This document shows, in pieces, positions 8,626 to 16,885 of a stretch of 62,916 nt of DNA. The position numbers were made by a program, and so were the translations under genes. Numbering within the stretch: position 1 is the first letter of the stretch; every line of letters begins with the position of its first letter. The DNA comes from JANOBD01 sp031411495 (GTDB lineage Bacteria > Planctomycetota > Phycisphaerae > Tepidisphaerales > Tepidisphaeraceae): NCBI GenBank assembly GCA_031411495.1, contig JANOBD010000221.1, forward strand, positions 1 to 62,916, given 5' to 3'. The notes under the pieces were generated by a model. The model was given only the letters and a program-made list of their open reading frames with translations. It did not search any database and had not been told where the DNA came from.

Positions 8626-9060
8626 CTCCGTCGATGAACTCTGCCCGGTGCTGTGCAGCGCCTCGATCGACTCCTCCCGGTGCTCGGCGAGCTGCAGTAC
8701 GTATTTCAGGATCGGCATCCGCTGGTCGTCGCTCGTGCAGAGGGCGGCCCATGCGTCCTTCACATCGGCGATCGGCCCGGAAATGGAATCCGTATTGGCG
8801 CGACCCAAGTCGACGCGCTCGGCGGCGTTTTCGAAGATCTCCACGCACACGCGCAGCCGCTCCTGCAGCAGGCCGCGCAGCTCGTCGCCGCCTTTTGCCA
8901 TGAACGGGGCCGCATCGACCAGCGCCTTGAGCTTGATCGTCTGCTGCGTTCCATAGGGAACGGGCGGCGGGGCATCGTCCCCCGATCGGGCGTGGGAAAC
9001 AAAAACGGCGATGGCCGCGACAGAAGCCAGGAGAAAGCCGGCGTAGCGCTGGATGAGCAT
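8533..9060 (-). CDS. Exported hypothetical protein
   Basis: A 175-residue protein. The ATG at 9060-9058 is preceded by GGAGG at proper spacing, and gives a signal peptide (MLIQRYAGFLLASVAAIAVFVSHARS). The mature part is helical and charged; its C-terminus (SSTELLSAKRDRLSAEIELAH) is reminiscent of the helical hairpins of outer-membrane efflux (TolC-like) proteins, but it is far too short to be one. Its 3' end is only 37 bases from the MNT gene end and converges on it. A divergent promoter region of about 155 bases separates it from the DUF748-like gene at 9216. Confidence 0.65.
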   Translation of the reverse strand: MLIQRYAGFLLASVAAIAVFVSHARSGDDAPPPVPYGTQQTIKLKALVDAAPFMAKGGDELRGLLQERLRVCVEIFENAAERVDLGRANTDSISGPIADVKDAWAALCTSDDQRMPILKYVLQLAEHREESIEALHSTGQSSSTELLSAKRDRLSAEIELAHCQRSGNRQDASAR

Positions 9061-9215
9061 GCGAACCTCCAATGAACTGCGAAGGAGGCTATCCACCGCG
9101 GCGCCTTGCGCAAAATCGACCGAGGGTTTCGCTCAGCTTCGGGGTAGGCGAACGCCCGATGGAGCCGGCCGCCGCGCCGCGATGTCATGACACTCGAAAC
9201 CAGCCGGCCGGCAGC

Positions 9216-10478
9216 ATGAATCGCACGATCGACGCCAACCTCCCGGATCTACACACGTCTCCCGCCGACGCGCCGGGCCGCGATCGCGTTCTCGACGCGA
9301 AGTCCGAGGAACCCTCCTCGGTTGCCCCGAAGCGCATGCGGCGCTGGTTGAGGGTTTTCGCGTGTCTCGCGCTGTTCCTGATCGTCGTCGGCGTCGTCGT
9401 TCGCGCGTTTCTGCCTTCCGTGATTATCTACTACGTCAACAAGACGCTCGATGAAAACCCGCTCTACGACGGCAAGGTCGACGATGTCGATCTGCACCTG
9501 TATCGCGGCGCATACACGATCAAGGACGTGAAGCTGATCAAGACGACCGGCAACGTGCCGGTGCCGCTGTTTAGCGCGCCGGAAATCGATCTGGCGATCT
9601 CGTGGGACGGCATCCGGCACGGCAAGCTCGTCGGCAGCGTGAGAATGAACTCGCCCGAGGTGAACTTCGTCGACAGCAAGAAGGCGGGCAGCGACAAAAA
9701 CGGCGAAGACCAGACCGGCGCCGGCGGGCCGTGGCTGGCGATGCTGAACGACCTCTTCCCGTTCAAGATCAATCGCGTCCTCATCAACAACGGATCGGTC
9801 CACTTTCGAGCTTATCCCATCGGCGAGAAGCCGGTTGATGTCTACCTGAGCAGGCTCGAAGCCAACGTCGACAACCTCACCAACATCAGGGATGAAACCG
9901 CGCCGATGATCACCACCGTTACCGCCACCGGGCTCGCGATGGATACGGCACGTTTCGAGTACCAGATGAAGCTCGACCCGTTCAGTTACAAGCCGACATT
10001 TCACATGATGATGCGGCTGCTCAATCTCGACGTCACCAGGCTCAACGATCTGACCCGAACCTACGGCGCCTTTGACTTCGAACATGGCTGGTTCGACCTG
10101 GTGATCGAACTCGACGCAAAAGAGGGATACCTCAAGGGGTACACCAAGCCGCTCTTCCGTCAGCTCAAGATCTTTACCGCCAAGGACCTGAAGGAAGACA
10201 ACGTGCTGGAGGCGTTCTGGGAGGCGCTCGTCGGCGGCGCGCAGGAACTGCTTAAGAATCACAATCGCGATCAATTCGGGACGCTCATTCCCTTTACCGG
10301 GCAAGTGGACGGCCCGAAGGCGAATATCTTCGACACGATCATCAACGTGCTGCGCAACGGATTTATCCGCGCGTACCTTCCGAAGTTGCAGAACGACCGC
10401 CGCGTCATTCATGACGACAGCCTGCAATTTCAGCCGCCGACGCTGAGCGACCCGGTTTCTTTCGGCGACGACACCTAG
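9216..10478 (+). CDS. AsmA/DUF748-like membrane-anchored protein
   Basis: A 420-residue protein. The start at ATG 9216 (MNRTIDANL) is chosen because upstream in-frame codons look non-coding. Residues 42-65 are a single hydrophobic span (FACLALFLIVVGVVVRAFLP). It is followed by NKTLDENPLYDGKVDDVDLHLYRGAYTIKDV, the pattern of DUF748/AsmA-like proteins, which sit in the periplasm and are thought to help move phospholipids or shape the outer membrane. The body alternates beta strands with MNSPEVNF and INNGSVHF repeats. The gene is 25 bases upstream of the globin-domain lipoprotein and may be co-transcribed with it. Function is inferred from fold only. Confidence 0.7.
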   Translation: MNRTIDANLPDLHTSPADAPGRDRVLDAKSEEPSSVAPKRMRRWLRVFACLALFLIVVGVVVRAFLPSVIIYYVNKTLDENPLYDGKVDDVDLHLYRGAYTIKDVKLIKTTGNVPVPLFSAPEIDLAISWDGIRHGKLVGSVRMNSPEVNFVDSKKAGSDKNGEDQTGAGGPWLAMLNDLFPFKINRVLINNGSVHFRAYPIGEKPVDVYLSRLEANVDNLTNIRDETAPMITTVTATGLAMDTARFEYQMKLDPFSYKPTFHMMMRLLNLDVTRLNDLTRTYGAFDFEHGWFDLVIELDAKEGYLKGYTKPLFRQLKIFTAKDLKEDNVLEAFWEALVGGAQELLKNHNRDQFGTLIPFTGQVDGPKANIFDTIINVLRNGFIRAYLPKLQNDRRVIHDDSLQFQPPTLSDPVSFGDDT

Positions 10479-10503
10479 CACCCGATATCAAAGGACGTGT
10501 TTC

Positions 10504-11175
10504 ATGGACAAGAATTCACTGCGCCAAGTGCTGATCGTTCTCGCGCTCGCAACCATCGCCGGCTGCGCGCGACATGAAAAGGTGAACGACGACTTCTTCA
10601 CCTCGGGTAACCGTGAGGCCGACCAGCGAGCCGAGCAGCGCATGGCCAAAGACGCGCAGCTCAAAGGTGGCGAAGATGATGGGACCCGCGGCAAGATCGG
10701 CGGCGTAACGAGCAAGGATCTCACCGGCCCGAACGGCGTGCCCAAGGCGAGCGAGAAGAAAACGCTTTACGATCGGCTGGGCGGCAAAGACGGCGTCGAC
10801 GCGATCGTCGACGACTTCACCACCCGCGTGCTCGCCGACCCGACCGTGAACTGGGAACGCAAAGGCGTTAAGCAGGGCGGCTTGAGCATCCGTCGCGGCA
10901 AAAGCATGGAGTGGAACGCCAGCGACGAGAACGTCGCCGGAATGAAACAGCACATCGCGCAATTCATCGCCATCAAGACCGGCGGGCCGACTACCTACAC
11001 CGGCCAGGAGATGAAAGAGGCGCACGCCGGCATGCACATCACCAACACCGAGTTCGATGCCGCCGTGGGCTCGCTGAAAGCGACGCTCGACAAACTGCAA
11101 ATCCCCAATGACGAGCAGAAGGAACTGCTCGCCATCGTCGAGAGCACGCGGACGCAGGTGGTGGAAGAGCGATAG
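10504..11175 (+). CDS. Lipoprotein with truncated-haemoglobin domain
   Basis: A 223-residue protein. An AAGGA site at about 10491 precedes the ATG. Residues 1-21 are a lipoprotein signal with lipobox ATIAGC (Cys21). A charged linker runs to about residue 86. Residues 87-223 match group I truncated haemoglobins: TLYDRLGGKDGVDAIVDDF, a VLADP turn, TGGPTTYTG, MKEAHAGMHIT with the proximal haem-ligand His at 174, and a C-terminal helix. The region between helix B and helix E (about 115-147) is longer and does not contain the usual phenylalanine-rich distal pocket, so the ligand chemistry may differ. Truncated haemoglobins are normally cytoplasmic; membrane anchoring outside the cytoplasm is unusual. 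Confidence 0.75.
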   Translation: MDKNSLRQVLIVLALATIAGCARHEKVNDDFFTSGNREADQRAEQRMAKDAQLKGGEDDGTRGKIGGVTSKDLTGPNGVPKASEKKTLYDRLGGKDGVDAIVDDFTTRVLADPTVNWERKGVKQGGLSIRRGKSMEWNASDENVAGMKQHIAQFIAIKTGGPTTYTGQEMKEAHAGMHITNTEFDAAVGSLKATLDKLQIPNDEQKELLAIVESTRTQVVEER

Positions 11176-11200
11176 CGCCAGAGGCGCGCCGACGGTTGCG

Positions 11201-11280
11201 GCTAATTAACCGCGCGTGCAGCACGCGCCTGCTCGCGCTTATTGCACATCGTCGCGAGCAGGCTCGCGGCTACACGCGAC
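11201..11280. repeat. Intergenic palindromes between convergent genes
   Basis: GCGCGTGC next to GCACGCGC (11212-11228) and CCTGCTCGCG facing CGCGAGCAGG (11228-11262), with GGCTCGCGGCTAC beyond. Two nested GC-rich inverted repeats lie between the 3' ends of the globin lipoprotein and the exported protein at 11286, so they may serve as a bidirectional terminator, and they resemble the other word elements. Confidence 0.6.
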
Positions 11281-11285
11281 TGCGC

Positions 11286-11819
11286 TCACTCCTCGAAATC
11301 GAACCCGATCTCGACCGGTTCGATCTTCTTCATCGCGTCCACGGTCTTGAGCGTCTTCTCGCTCGGATCGAACAGCGCGACGACCTCGCTCGTGACATCG
11401 ACACGTTCGACCCATGCCGAGTCGAGATAGTCCGGCGTGTAGACGATCGCGCTGACGTTTGCCTTCTTTGCGACATCGGCGAGCTTGTCCTTCACGCTGG
11501 CCATGGCTTCGTCGACGGAAGCGCGGCCGAAGCCCTGGCGGTGGGCGAGCCACTGCATCCGGTCCATCGCCGTCTCGATCTGCTTCGCGCGTTTTTCGTC
11601 GCCGGCCTGCCTGGCCTTGTCGTGCTGCATTTTCCACGACGCCACCGATTCGTGCTTGGCGGCTGAATTGAAGTAAGCGACCGCGATCGCGCGGTTGTCG
11701 TAGACGCCCACGCGAACCTTCGAATTCTGTCGCGTGTCCGCGGCGTTGCCGAGGGAAAGGGCGGTCATTACGGCCGCGCCGGCAAGAATAAACGCCATGA
11801 TTGCTCGTCGAGTATGCAT
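11286..11819 (-). CDS. Exported hypothetical protein
   Basis: A 177-residue protein. The ATG at 11819-11817 has a GGAGG site just upstream. Residues 1-28 form a signal peptide (RRAIMAFILAGAAVMTALSLGNA, cleavage near NAADT). The mature part begins KVRVGVYDNRAIAVAYF and continues as a helical, Lys/Ala-rich domain with VDEAMASVKDKLADVAKKANV. The architecture (short beta strand, long helix, beta strand) is loosely like the OmpH/Skp periplasmic chaperones, but I cannot confirm this. Unknown function in the periplasm. Confidence 0.65.
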   Translation of the reverse strand: MHTRRAIMAFILAGAAVMTALSLGNAADTRQNSKVRVGVYDNRAIAVAYFNSAAKHESVASWKMQHDKARQAGDEKRAKQIETAMDRMQWLAHRQGFGRASVDEAMASVKDKLADVAKKANVSAIVYTPDYLDSAWVERVDVTSEVVALFDPSEKTLKTVDAMKKIEPVEIGFDFEE

Positions 11820-12042
11820 CGGAATCCTCCGCAAGTGAGCAGGGGGCCGGGACGTGGAATCGGCTACCGGTTGGCAGGCGGACAGGTCACATCCGCGGTG
11901 CACAACTTATGCACGCTTCGCGCCCTCCCGCCACCCGATCTGGTGCGACAGTCGGGCCGTTTCGCGTCCCTGCGACGACATGACCTACAATCGCCCACAC
12001 GACTCATCCTGCTGGAACTTTCAGACCGGAACCGGACCCGCC

Positions 12043-12537
12043 ATGGCAAACTCCCCGATCGATCCGAACGTCCGCATCGGCCACGTGCATCTGAAAGTCG
12101 CCGATATCGATCGCGCGCTCGGGTTCTACCGCGACGTGCTCGGCTTCGAGATCACGCAGTGGTACGGCCGCAGCGCGGTGTTCCTCTCGGCCGGCGGGTA
12201 TCACCACCACATCGGGCTCAACACGTGGCACAGTGCGGGCGCGCCGCCGGCGCCGGTGCACGCGGCGGGGCTCTATCACGTGGCGATTCTTTACCCTACG
12301 CGTGCCGCGCTTGCGGATGCGCTGCGAAGGTTGATCGCGGCGCAGATCCCACTCGACGGCGCGAGCGACCACGGCGTGAGCGAGGCCATTTACCTGCGGG
12401 ATCCGGACGGGAACGGCGTCGAACTCTACGTCGATCGCCCACCCCAGCAGTGGCCGCGCGATGCCAGCGGCGGGCTGCGGATGGTGAGTGACCCGCTCGA
12501 CCTTCAGGACCTGCTGCGCGAGCCCGCGGCGTCGTGA
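12043..12537 (+). CDS. Glyoxalase/catechol dioxygenase-type VOC protein
   Basis: A 164-residue protein from ATG 12043. It shows the paired beta-alpha-beta-beta-beta layout of the vicinal-oxygen-chelate superfamily: VRIGHVHLKVADIDRALGFY at the N-terminus, GGYHHHIGLNTW in the middle, HVAILYPTRAALADALRRL for the second module and IYLRDPDGNGVELY near the end. The metal-ligand candidates are the His of HVHLKV, the His of YHVAILYP and the Glu of GVELY, as in extradiol dioxygenase-like members such as YwbC/CatE relatives. The substrate cannot be told. It stands alone, 40 bases before the PAP2 phosphatase. Confidence 0.8.
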   Translation: MANSPIDPNVRIGHVHLKVADIDRALGFYRDVLGFEITQWYGRSAVFLSAGGYHHHIGLNTWHSAGAPPAPVHAAGLYHVAILYPTRAALADALRRLIAAQIPLDGASDHGVSEAIYLRDPDGNGVELYVDRPPQQWPRDASGGLRMVSDPLDLQDLLREPAAS

Positions 12538-12577
12538 AACTTGCATTGACCGGCGAAAACCCTTCATACTCCGATGG

Positions 12578-13216
12578 ATGACCCAGTCAGGCAGGCGATC
12601 TTTCTCTTCAAGGTGGATAATTGCCATTTCGATTGTTGTGCTCGCTCTCGCGCTTCTGCTCGATTCGACGATCGCCACTGCCGCCCTCCCACACCGTGAC
12701 TTCGTCAAGAAGAGCAAGCTGTTTCAGGAGTTCAAGGAACTTGGCGAGCTGTGGGTCAGCTTCTGCATCGCGGTTTCACTCGGCATACTGCACACCTATC
12801 GATGGCGGGCGGCGCTGTTGGTCGCCGTGAGCGCGCTGATTGCCGGGACGCTGGAAATGATCCTGAAGTGGGCGGTCGGGCGCACGCGGCCGGTGGCGAA
12901 CGACGTCGTCCACATCCAGCCGCTCACCTTCGACCCCTTTCGAGGCGGGCTGGCGGGGTTCGCACATCAGTCCAACCTCTGCTTTCCATCAGGCCACGCG
13001 CTGCTCGCGTTTTCAACCGCCGGTTGCCTGGCGTATCTCTGCCCGCGCGGAATGTGGGTATGGTATCTGGCCGCGTGCCTGGTCGGACTGAATCGCATCG
13101 GCGAACTAGCGCACTATCCGAGCGATGTCGTCGGCGCGGCGCTGCTGGGCGTGCTCAGTTCGGTATTTGCCAGACGGATCCTGGGCTTTTCGAAAACCGC
13201 CAGTGCTTTCCGCTGA
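12578..13216 (+). CDS. PAP2-family membrane phosphatase
   Basis: A 212-residue integral membrane protein. It carries the three phosphatase motifs of the acid phosphatase/PAP2 superfamily: KWAVGRTRP at 97-105, FPSGHALLAFS from 136, and NRIGELAHYPSDVV near 180, containing the catalytic histidines. Five or so hydrophobic spans surround them. Typical roles are dephosphorylation of undecaprenyl pyrophosphate or phosphatidic or lipid-A phosphates. The ATG at 12578 is preferred; another ATG four bases upstream is out of frame. A strong hairpin terminator follows at 13231-13260. Confidence 0.85.
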   Translation: MTQSGRRSFSSRWIIAISIVVLALALLLDSTIATAALPHRDFVKKSKLFQEFKELGELWVSFCIAVSLGILHTYRWRAALLVAVSALIAGTLEMILKWAVGRTRPVANDVVHIQPLTFDPFRGGLAGFAHQSNLCFPSGHALLAFSTAGCLAYLCPRGMWVWYLAACLVGLNRIGELAHYPSDVVGAALLGVLSSVFARRILGFSKTASAFR

Positions 13217-13230
13217 AGCCACAATGCAAG

Positions 13231-13260
13231 CGGCCCGCGCCAGGGGGCGCGGGCCGGTTT
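13231..13260. terminator. Bidirectional hairpin terminator
   Basis: CGGCCCGCGCC, loop AGGG, GGCGCGGGCCG, then GTTT. It sits between the convergent PAP2 gene and the small lipoprotein gene. Confidence 0.65.
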
Positions 13261-13286
13261 GATCGAATGCATTCGTCCCATGACGA

Positions 13287-13661
13287 TTACATGCCTTCGG
13301 CTTTCAACTTGATCTTCTTGGCCAGGTCGGCGCCGAGCGCCGGGTCGCCGAGCACGCCGACGGTCACGGAGAGCTGGCTGCTGGTGGAGGTCTTCTTCTT
13401 GACGGCCACGGTCACCTTGGTGCCATCGGCCTTCTTGCCCACGGCCATGCCGTCGACCATCGTCGAGCTGCCGGTGACGTCCTTGAGGCCGTCGGCTTCG
13501 AGAACCGACTTGGCGGCGTCGGTGGTCCTGGCGGTGTCGGCGTTCACGTCCGTCCACTGCGAACGGTAGGAACTGGTCACGCCTTCTTCATGCTTCGATG
13601 CACAACCGGTGAAAGCCATCGCACTCACGGCGAGTACAGCGGCGGCGAAAATCTTCTTCAT
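13287..13661 (-). CDS. Small lipoprotein of unknown function
   Basis: A 124-residue protein. The ATG at 13661-13659 lies seven bases from a GAGGAG site; an in-frame TTG two codons upstream is too close to that site. Lipobox AMAFTGC gives lipidated Cys near residue 20. The mature domain (about 100 residues) repeats Lys/Thr/Ala-rich strands such as TKVTVAVKKKT and SSQLSVTVGVLGDP, resembling the small DUF3568-like lipoproteins. Expected location is the periplasmic face of a membrane. No operon partner. Confidence 0.7.
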   Translation of the reverse strand: MKKIFAAAVLAVSAMAFTGCASKHEEGVTSSYRSQWTDVNADTARTTDAAKSVLEADGLKDVTGSSTMVDGMAVGKKADGTKVTVAVKKKTSTSSQLSVTVGVLGDPALGADLAKKIKLKAEGM

Positions 13662-14188
13662 GTTCAATCTCCTCTTGAAGGCTGCGTGGCAGCCTCCGAT
13701 ACCCTTGCGCGTCAGACCAACACGGCCGACGCTAACGTGGGCGATGATAGGCTTCGATTTTCATCGAGTCGTCACGCCGCGTCCATTTCTTGCGACAAAT
13801 CGATCAGGCGCGGATTGTCTCAGTTGGTGACGCCGCCGCCGGACCAACGGAAATTACGAGGTACAGGAGATTCGCGTTTGTTCTCTCGATTTCTGCGATG
13901 AGAGTGGCGAATTGGCGCGAGCGTCACCTGCGGCTCCGATTGAAGGCATCCCCATCAACCGTTGAAGGCGATGCCCTCAACCTCATCGCTCTTGCGAGGA
14001 TTCGTTCCCGGCTAGCCGGGGTCGAGATAGCGGTGAACCGTCATCCGGCACCGCAGAAGCGATCCCCTCCAAAGGCGCTTTCATCCTCGGCCGGTGTGCC
14101 TGCGTGCGAAGGAAAGAAAGGCGTCAGGAGTTTCCTGACCCCTTTGATGTTTTGAACCCATTGAAGTTGTTAAGTTTGAGAACGTCGA
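13662..14188. other. Non-coding stretch
   Basis: I see no convincing gene. It contains a short palindromic TTGAAGGCGATGCCCTCAA at about 13961-13979 and the TCAGGA palindrome at 14121-14143. Promoters for the lipoprotein on the left and the hypothetical gene on the right should lie here. Confidence 0.4.
14121..14143. repeat. Short palindrome (GTCAGGAGTTTCCTGAC)
   Basis: GCGTCAGGAGTTTCCTGACCC forms a compact inverted repeat 45 bases upstream of the ATG at 14189. It resembles the short word elements but has only one word per arm. Confidence 0.4.
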
Positions 14189-14884
14189 ATGAACCAGCCC
14201 ATGTATTTCTTGTCCAAGAACTATCAGGCGATGATCGACCGGGACGACCGGTGGTGGAAGAAAGTCTTCTTCTTCGGCCGCGCGGATCGAGTCGATCGGA
14301 TGGTCGATTGGGTTCTTCAGAGCTATGTTCCGGGCGATGGGTTGAAGAGGCACCCGCTCATGTTGCATCGAAACATGTGGATGATGCCTGAGGTGTTCGT
14401 CGTTGAATCGAACTGGATCGTGAGTAAAGCCGTTGGCAATCGCCTTCTCGCACTGGGATCGAATGCCGAGTTACTTCAAGTGGAATTCGATCGGCCCTAC
14501 AGAATTGCATGGGATCTCAGTCAAGCGGCGATCTTTGATCACGATGATGATCCGGGCGATCAAATGATCGATCGTTTCACCGCAAAGACGGAGTTCGCGT
14601 CCGATCCGCCGGCGACGCCATATTTTGAGATCATTGTTCCACATGCGAAACGATGTCCACCACTCAACGATAATGATGTGCTAAATGTCAACGGCGATCT
14701 CCATCTGACGAGAACGGCTAGTTTGGATTCGGCCATCTCTTTATCGCTCAGTCGATCGGCGGTCGATGCCTACAAAGTCTTGAGACTTGGAGGCGGGTTG
14801 CTTTGCAGCGCGGACGCTCATGACATCCTCGCCGATGTAGTGAACACCGACTGGCTGGCATTCGAACGATTGGAAGGCGAATGA
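14189..14884 (+). CDS. Hypothetical protein, possibly immunity-protein-like
   Basis: A 231-residue soluble protein starting MNQPMYFLSKNYQAMI. It has no signal peptide, no transmembrane segment and no motif that I know. The pattern of an N-terminal YFL strand, a central DGLKRHPLM and a C-terminal region with LFCSADAHD-like LLCSADAHDILADV resembles the immunity proteins of polymorphic toxin systems (DUF1629/Imm11 type) only in a general way. Its lower GC content and codon use (more ATT, GAT, CGA) differ from the neighbouring genes, hinting at recent transfer. No toxin gene is adjacent. Confidence 0.55.
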   Translation: MNQPMYFLSKNYQAMIDRDDRWWKKVFFFGRADRVDRMVDWVLQSYVPGDGLKRHPLMLHRNMWMMPEVFVVESNWIVSKAVGNRLLALGSNAELLQVEFDRPYRIAWDLSQAAIFDHDDDPGDQMIDRFTAKTEFASDPPATPYFEIIVPHAKRCPPLNDNDVLNVNGDLHLTRTASLDSAISLSLSRSAVDAYKVLRLGGGLLCSADAHDILADVVNTDWLAFERLEGE

Positions 14885-14999
14885 TTCGATACACTTGCGT
14901 GAATCAAAGGTGCCGGGAGTCTGTGTTGCTTCTCGTCGATTCCCGACCTGGCTTTGCGACCATATCGACACGCTCGATTTATCCCGGCACAATCTCATC

Positions 15000-15281
15000 A
15001 TGAGCCAATCGCCGCCACCCCTCCCGCCGGTGCAGCTCGGCTACGCCAATCGCGCGGCATGTCCGTTCTGCGGCAGTCAGGATTGGTCTCCGGTGAACTT
15101 CACGTGGTGGGGCGGCTTGCTCGGGCCGAAGATGCTTCACCACGTCAAGTGCGCGCAGTGTCGCAGGACCTTCAACAGCAAGACCGGCAAGAGCAACATG
15201 ACCGCGATCATCCTCTACCAGGGAATTGCGCTGGTGATCTTCTTCGTGGCCGGCTTCTTCCTGTTTTTCGTGATGCGGTGA
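15000..15281 (+). CDS. Small zinc-ribbon membrane protein
   Basis: A 93-residue protein from ATG 15000. Residues 1-17 are Pro-rich (SQSPPPLPPVQ). A zinc ribbon is formed by CPFCG near residue 22 and CAQCRRTF near 56. The last 25 residues are one hydrophobic span (LYQGIALVIFFVAGFFLFFVM). The zinc ribbon therefore faces the cytoplasm next to a C-terminal anchor. Function unknown. CACAAT lies six bases before the ATG and no Shine-Dalgarno is seen, so translation may be leaderless. Confidence 0.7.
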   Translation: MSQSPPPLPPVQLGYANRAACPFCGSQDWSPVNFTWWGGLLGPKMLHHVKCAQCRRTFNSKTGKSNMTAIILYQGIALVIFFVAGFFLFFVMR

Positions 15282-15288
15282 CCGGCGA

Positions 15289-15987
15289 TCAACTGGGAAA
15301 CACCTTCAGCGTCGGCACGGCTTCCTTCACGTCGTCGATCTGCATCGACCGCGTCGCAAAGTCGGCGTTGAGGTCGTCGTGGCCGTAGGACGTCGGCACG
15401 CCCACCGTCTGGAAGCCTGCTTTTTTCGCCTGCTCGATCACGCGCGGCGCATCTTCGAAGATCAGCGCATTGGCCGGCTTGATCGTCTTGCCCACGAGCC
15501 GCGTCAGTTCTTCACACGCCTTGAGGTAGCCTTCGGGATTGGGTTTGCCCTTGGTAACGTCTTCGGCAGAGATAATCACGCGGAAGCAGTCGCGCAGGCC
15601 AATGCCCTCGCACATCAGTTCGATTTCGTCGCGCAGCGCGCCGCTGACGATCGCCAGCGGATAGTTTCGCCACAGGCCGCGAACCAGCGGCTGGACGCCG
15701 GGAAGCGCCGAATAAGTTTTCTGATCGAGCAGCTCCTTCATCACCTGCGCCTTGTAGGCCATCAGTTGAAGCAGGGCAGTGGAGTCGAGGGTGATGTTGT
15801 GGAGCCTGGCGATCTGTTTCCAGGCGCCGCGGTCGTCGAAGCCGATCGCTTCGCCGAAATACTGCTCGCGGGTGATCGTGATTCCGGCGTCTTTGCCGGC
15901 CTTTTCGAAGGCGAGGAAATGAATCAACTCGCTGTTGACCAGGACGCCATCGAAGTCGAAGAGGATCGCGCGAATTGAGGAGGGCAT
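15289..15987 (-). CDS. HAD-superfamily phosphatase (beta-phosphoglucomutase-like)
   Basis: A 232-residue protein. Motif I is ILFDFDGVLVNSE with the nucleophile Asp and general acid Asp; motif II is AIVSGALRDEI; motif III is the Lys of KGKPNPEGY; motif IV is LIFEDAPRVIEQAKKAG. The cap domain sits between motifs I and II, as in subfamily I beta-phosphoglucomutase/phosphoglycolate-phosphatase relatives. Substrate is probably a small phosphorylated metabolite or sugar phosphate. It converges on the zinc-ribbon gene with only seven bases between the stop codons. Confidence 0.85.
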   Translation of the reverse strand: MPSSIRAILFDFDGVLVNSELIHFLAFEKAGKDAGITITREQYFGEAIGFDDRGAWKQIARLHNITLDSTALLQLMAYKAQVMKELLDQKTYSALPGVQPLVRGLWRNYPLAIVSGALRDEIELMCEGIGLRDCFRVIISAEDVTKGKPNPEGYLKACEELTRLVGKTIKPANALIFEDAPRVIEQAKKAGFQTVGVPTSYGHDDLNADFATRSMQIDDVKEAVPTLKVFPS

Positions 15988-16514
15988 TGGGAGGAGGGGA
16001 CGTTAGCCGGTCGCGCCGACCTCGGCAACGCGGCAAGTCATGTGCGAGGGTCGATTCGCCGAAGATCGACGCAGAGCGATGCCGAACGGCCAGGGTGTCG
16101 AAAAACGGACGTTCGCGCAATCGGCTGCACTTCGAGGCACGAACATGCGGCCGATAAGGAAGGCGTCCGGTAAGAGCGTCGTCCGCGCGTTTGATAACTG
16201 TCGCGGATCGTTAAATTGGGTAATATGAGTAAATTGAGTAGTTTTGAATGGCCCGCGAAAAATGCCATAGGGCGGAAATTGTTGCCGACCGGCCGCCTCT
16301 CCAGATTCTAAATGTTGAATAATTCAGCAGTTATCGAGTTCAGGCGAGGCCACAGAAGACTTCAAGAACGGTTCCCACAACCGTCGACAATAACATTATC
16401 GACGATGGAAGCGTCGGTCGCCCGAGCGGGCCGTGCCGCTCAGCGTCGGCTCGGAGTGTCGAGCCAATGCATTCGAAGATCGGACCTCGGTCCGCAGCGC
16501 ACCCAGGAGTCAAG
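15988..16514. other. Non-coding stretch before flgM
   Basis: No gene recognised. An AT-richer patch at about 16185-16250 carries the near-direct repeat GTTAAATTGGGTAA and AGTAAATTGAGTAG. I searched for a sigma-28 type box (TAAA then GCCGATAA) and did not find a good match. An AGGAG at 16504-16508 serves the flgM start. Confidence 0.4.
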
Positions 16515-16790
16515 ATGAGCAATATCAACGGCATCGGCCCCACCCAGAACATCAACCCCGCCCAGCCGACCCGGCCGGCGGCGAAAACGACCGCGCCCGC
16601 CCAGGATCGAGCCACACAGACCGATCGCGTCGAGCTGAGCAACGTCAATGCACTGCTCACCAAGCTCAAGTCCAACGACGTCCGCACGGACATGGTCGCG
16701 CAGATCAAGTCTCAGATCGATGCCGGTACCTACGAGACCGACGACAAGATCGATGGCGCGATCGACAAGCTGATGGACGACTTGGCCTGA
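16515..16790 (+). CDS. flgM: FlgM anti-sigma-28 factor
   Basis: A 91-residue protein from ATG 16515, with AGGAG seven bases upstream. The N-terminal third is Pro/Thr/Ala-rich and disordered. The C-terminus matches FlgM: DRVELSNVNALLTKL, VAQIKSQIDAGTYETDDKIDGAIDKLMDDL. FlgM holds the flagellar sigma factor inactive until it is exported through the finished hook-basal body. No flagellar genes are in the window, so it is an orphan copy here. A terminator follows at 16817-16852. Confidence 0.88.
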   Translation: MSNINGIGPTQNINPAQPTRPAAKTTAPAQDRATQTDRVELSNVNALLTKLKSNDVRTDMVAQIKSQIDAGTYETDDKIDGAIDKLMDDLA

Positions 16791-16816
16791 ACCGACTTCC
16801 GTTTACCTGAAGAATC

Positions 16817-16852
16817 AAGAGACCCGCAGCCACATCGGCGCGGGTCTTCTTG
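16817..16852. terminator. Hairpin terminator between flgM and convergent gene
   Basis: AAGAGACCCGC, then a 12-base loop, then GCGGGTCTTCTT. The stem and flanking A and T runs suit termination from both sides. Confidence 0.65.
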
Positions 16853-16885
16853 TCGTCATCTCACTGTTGAAACGCGATGAAGGTT

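Noticed and set aside
16185..16514. Sigma-28 promoter before flgM
   Set aside because: No TAAA...GCCGATAA arrangement with suitable spacing; the AT-rich patch is a direct repeat of a different kind.
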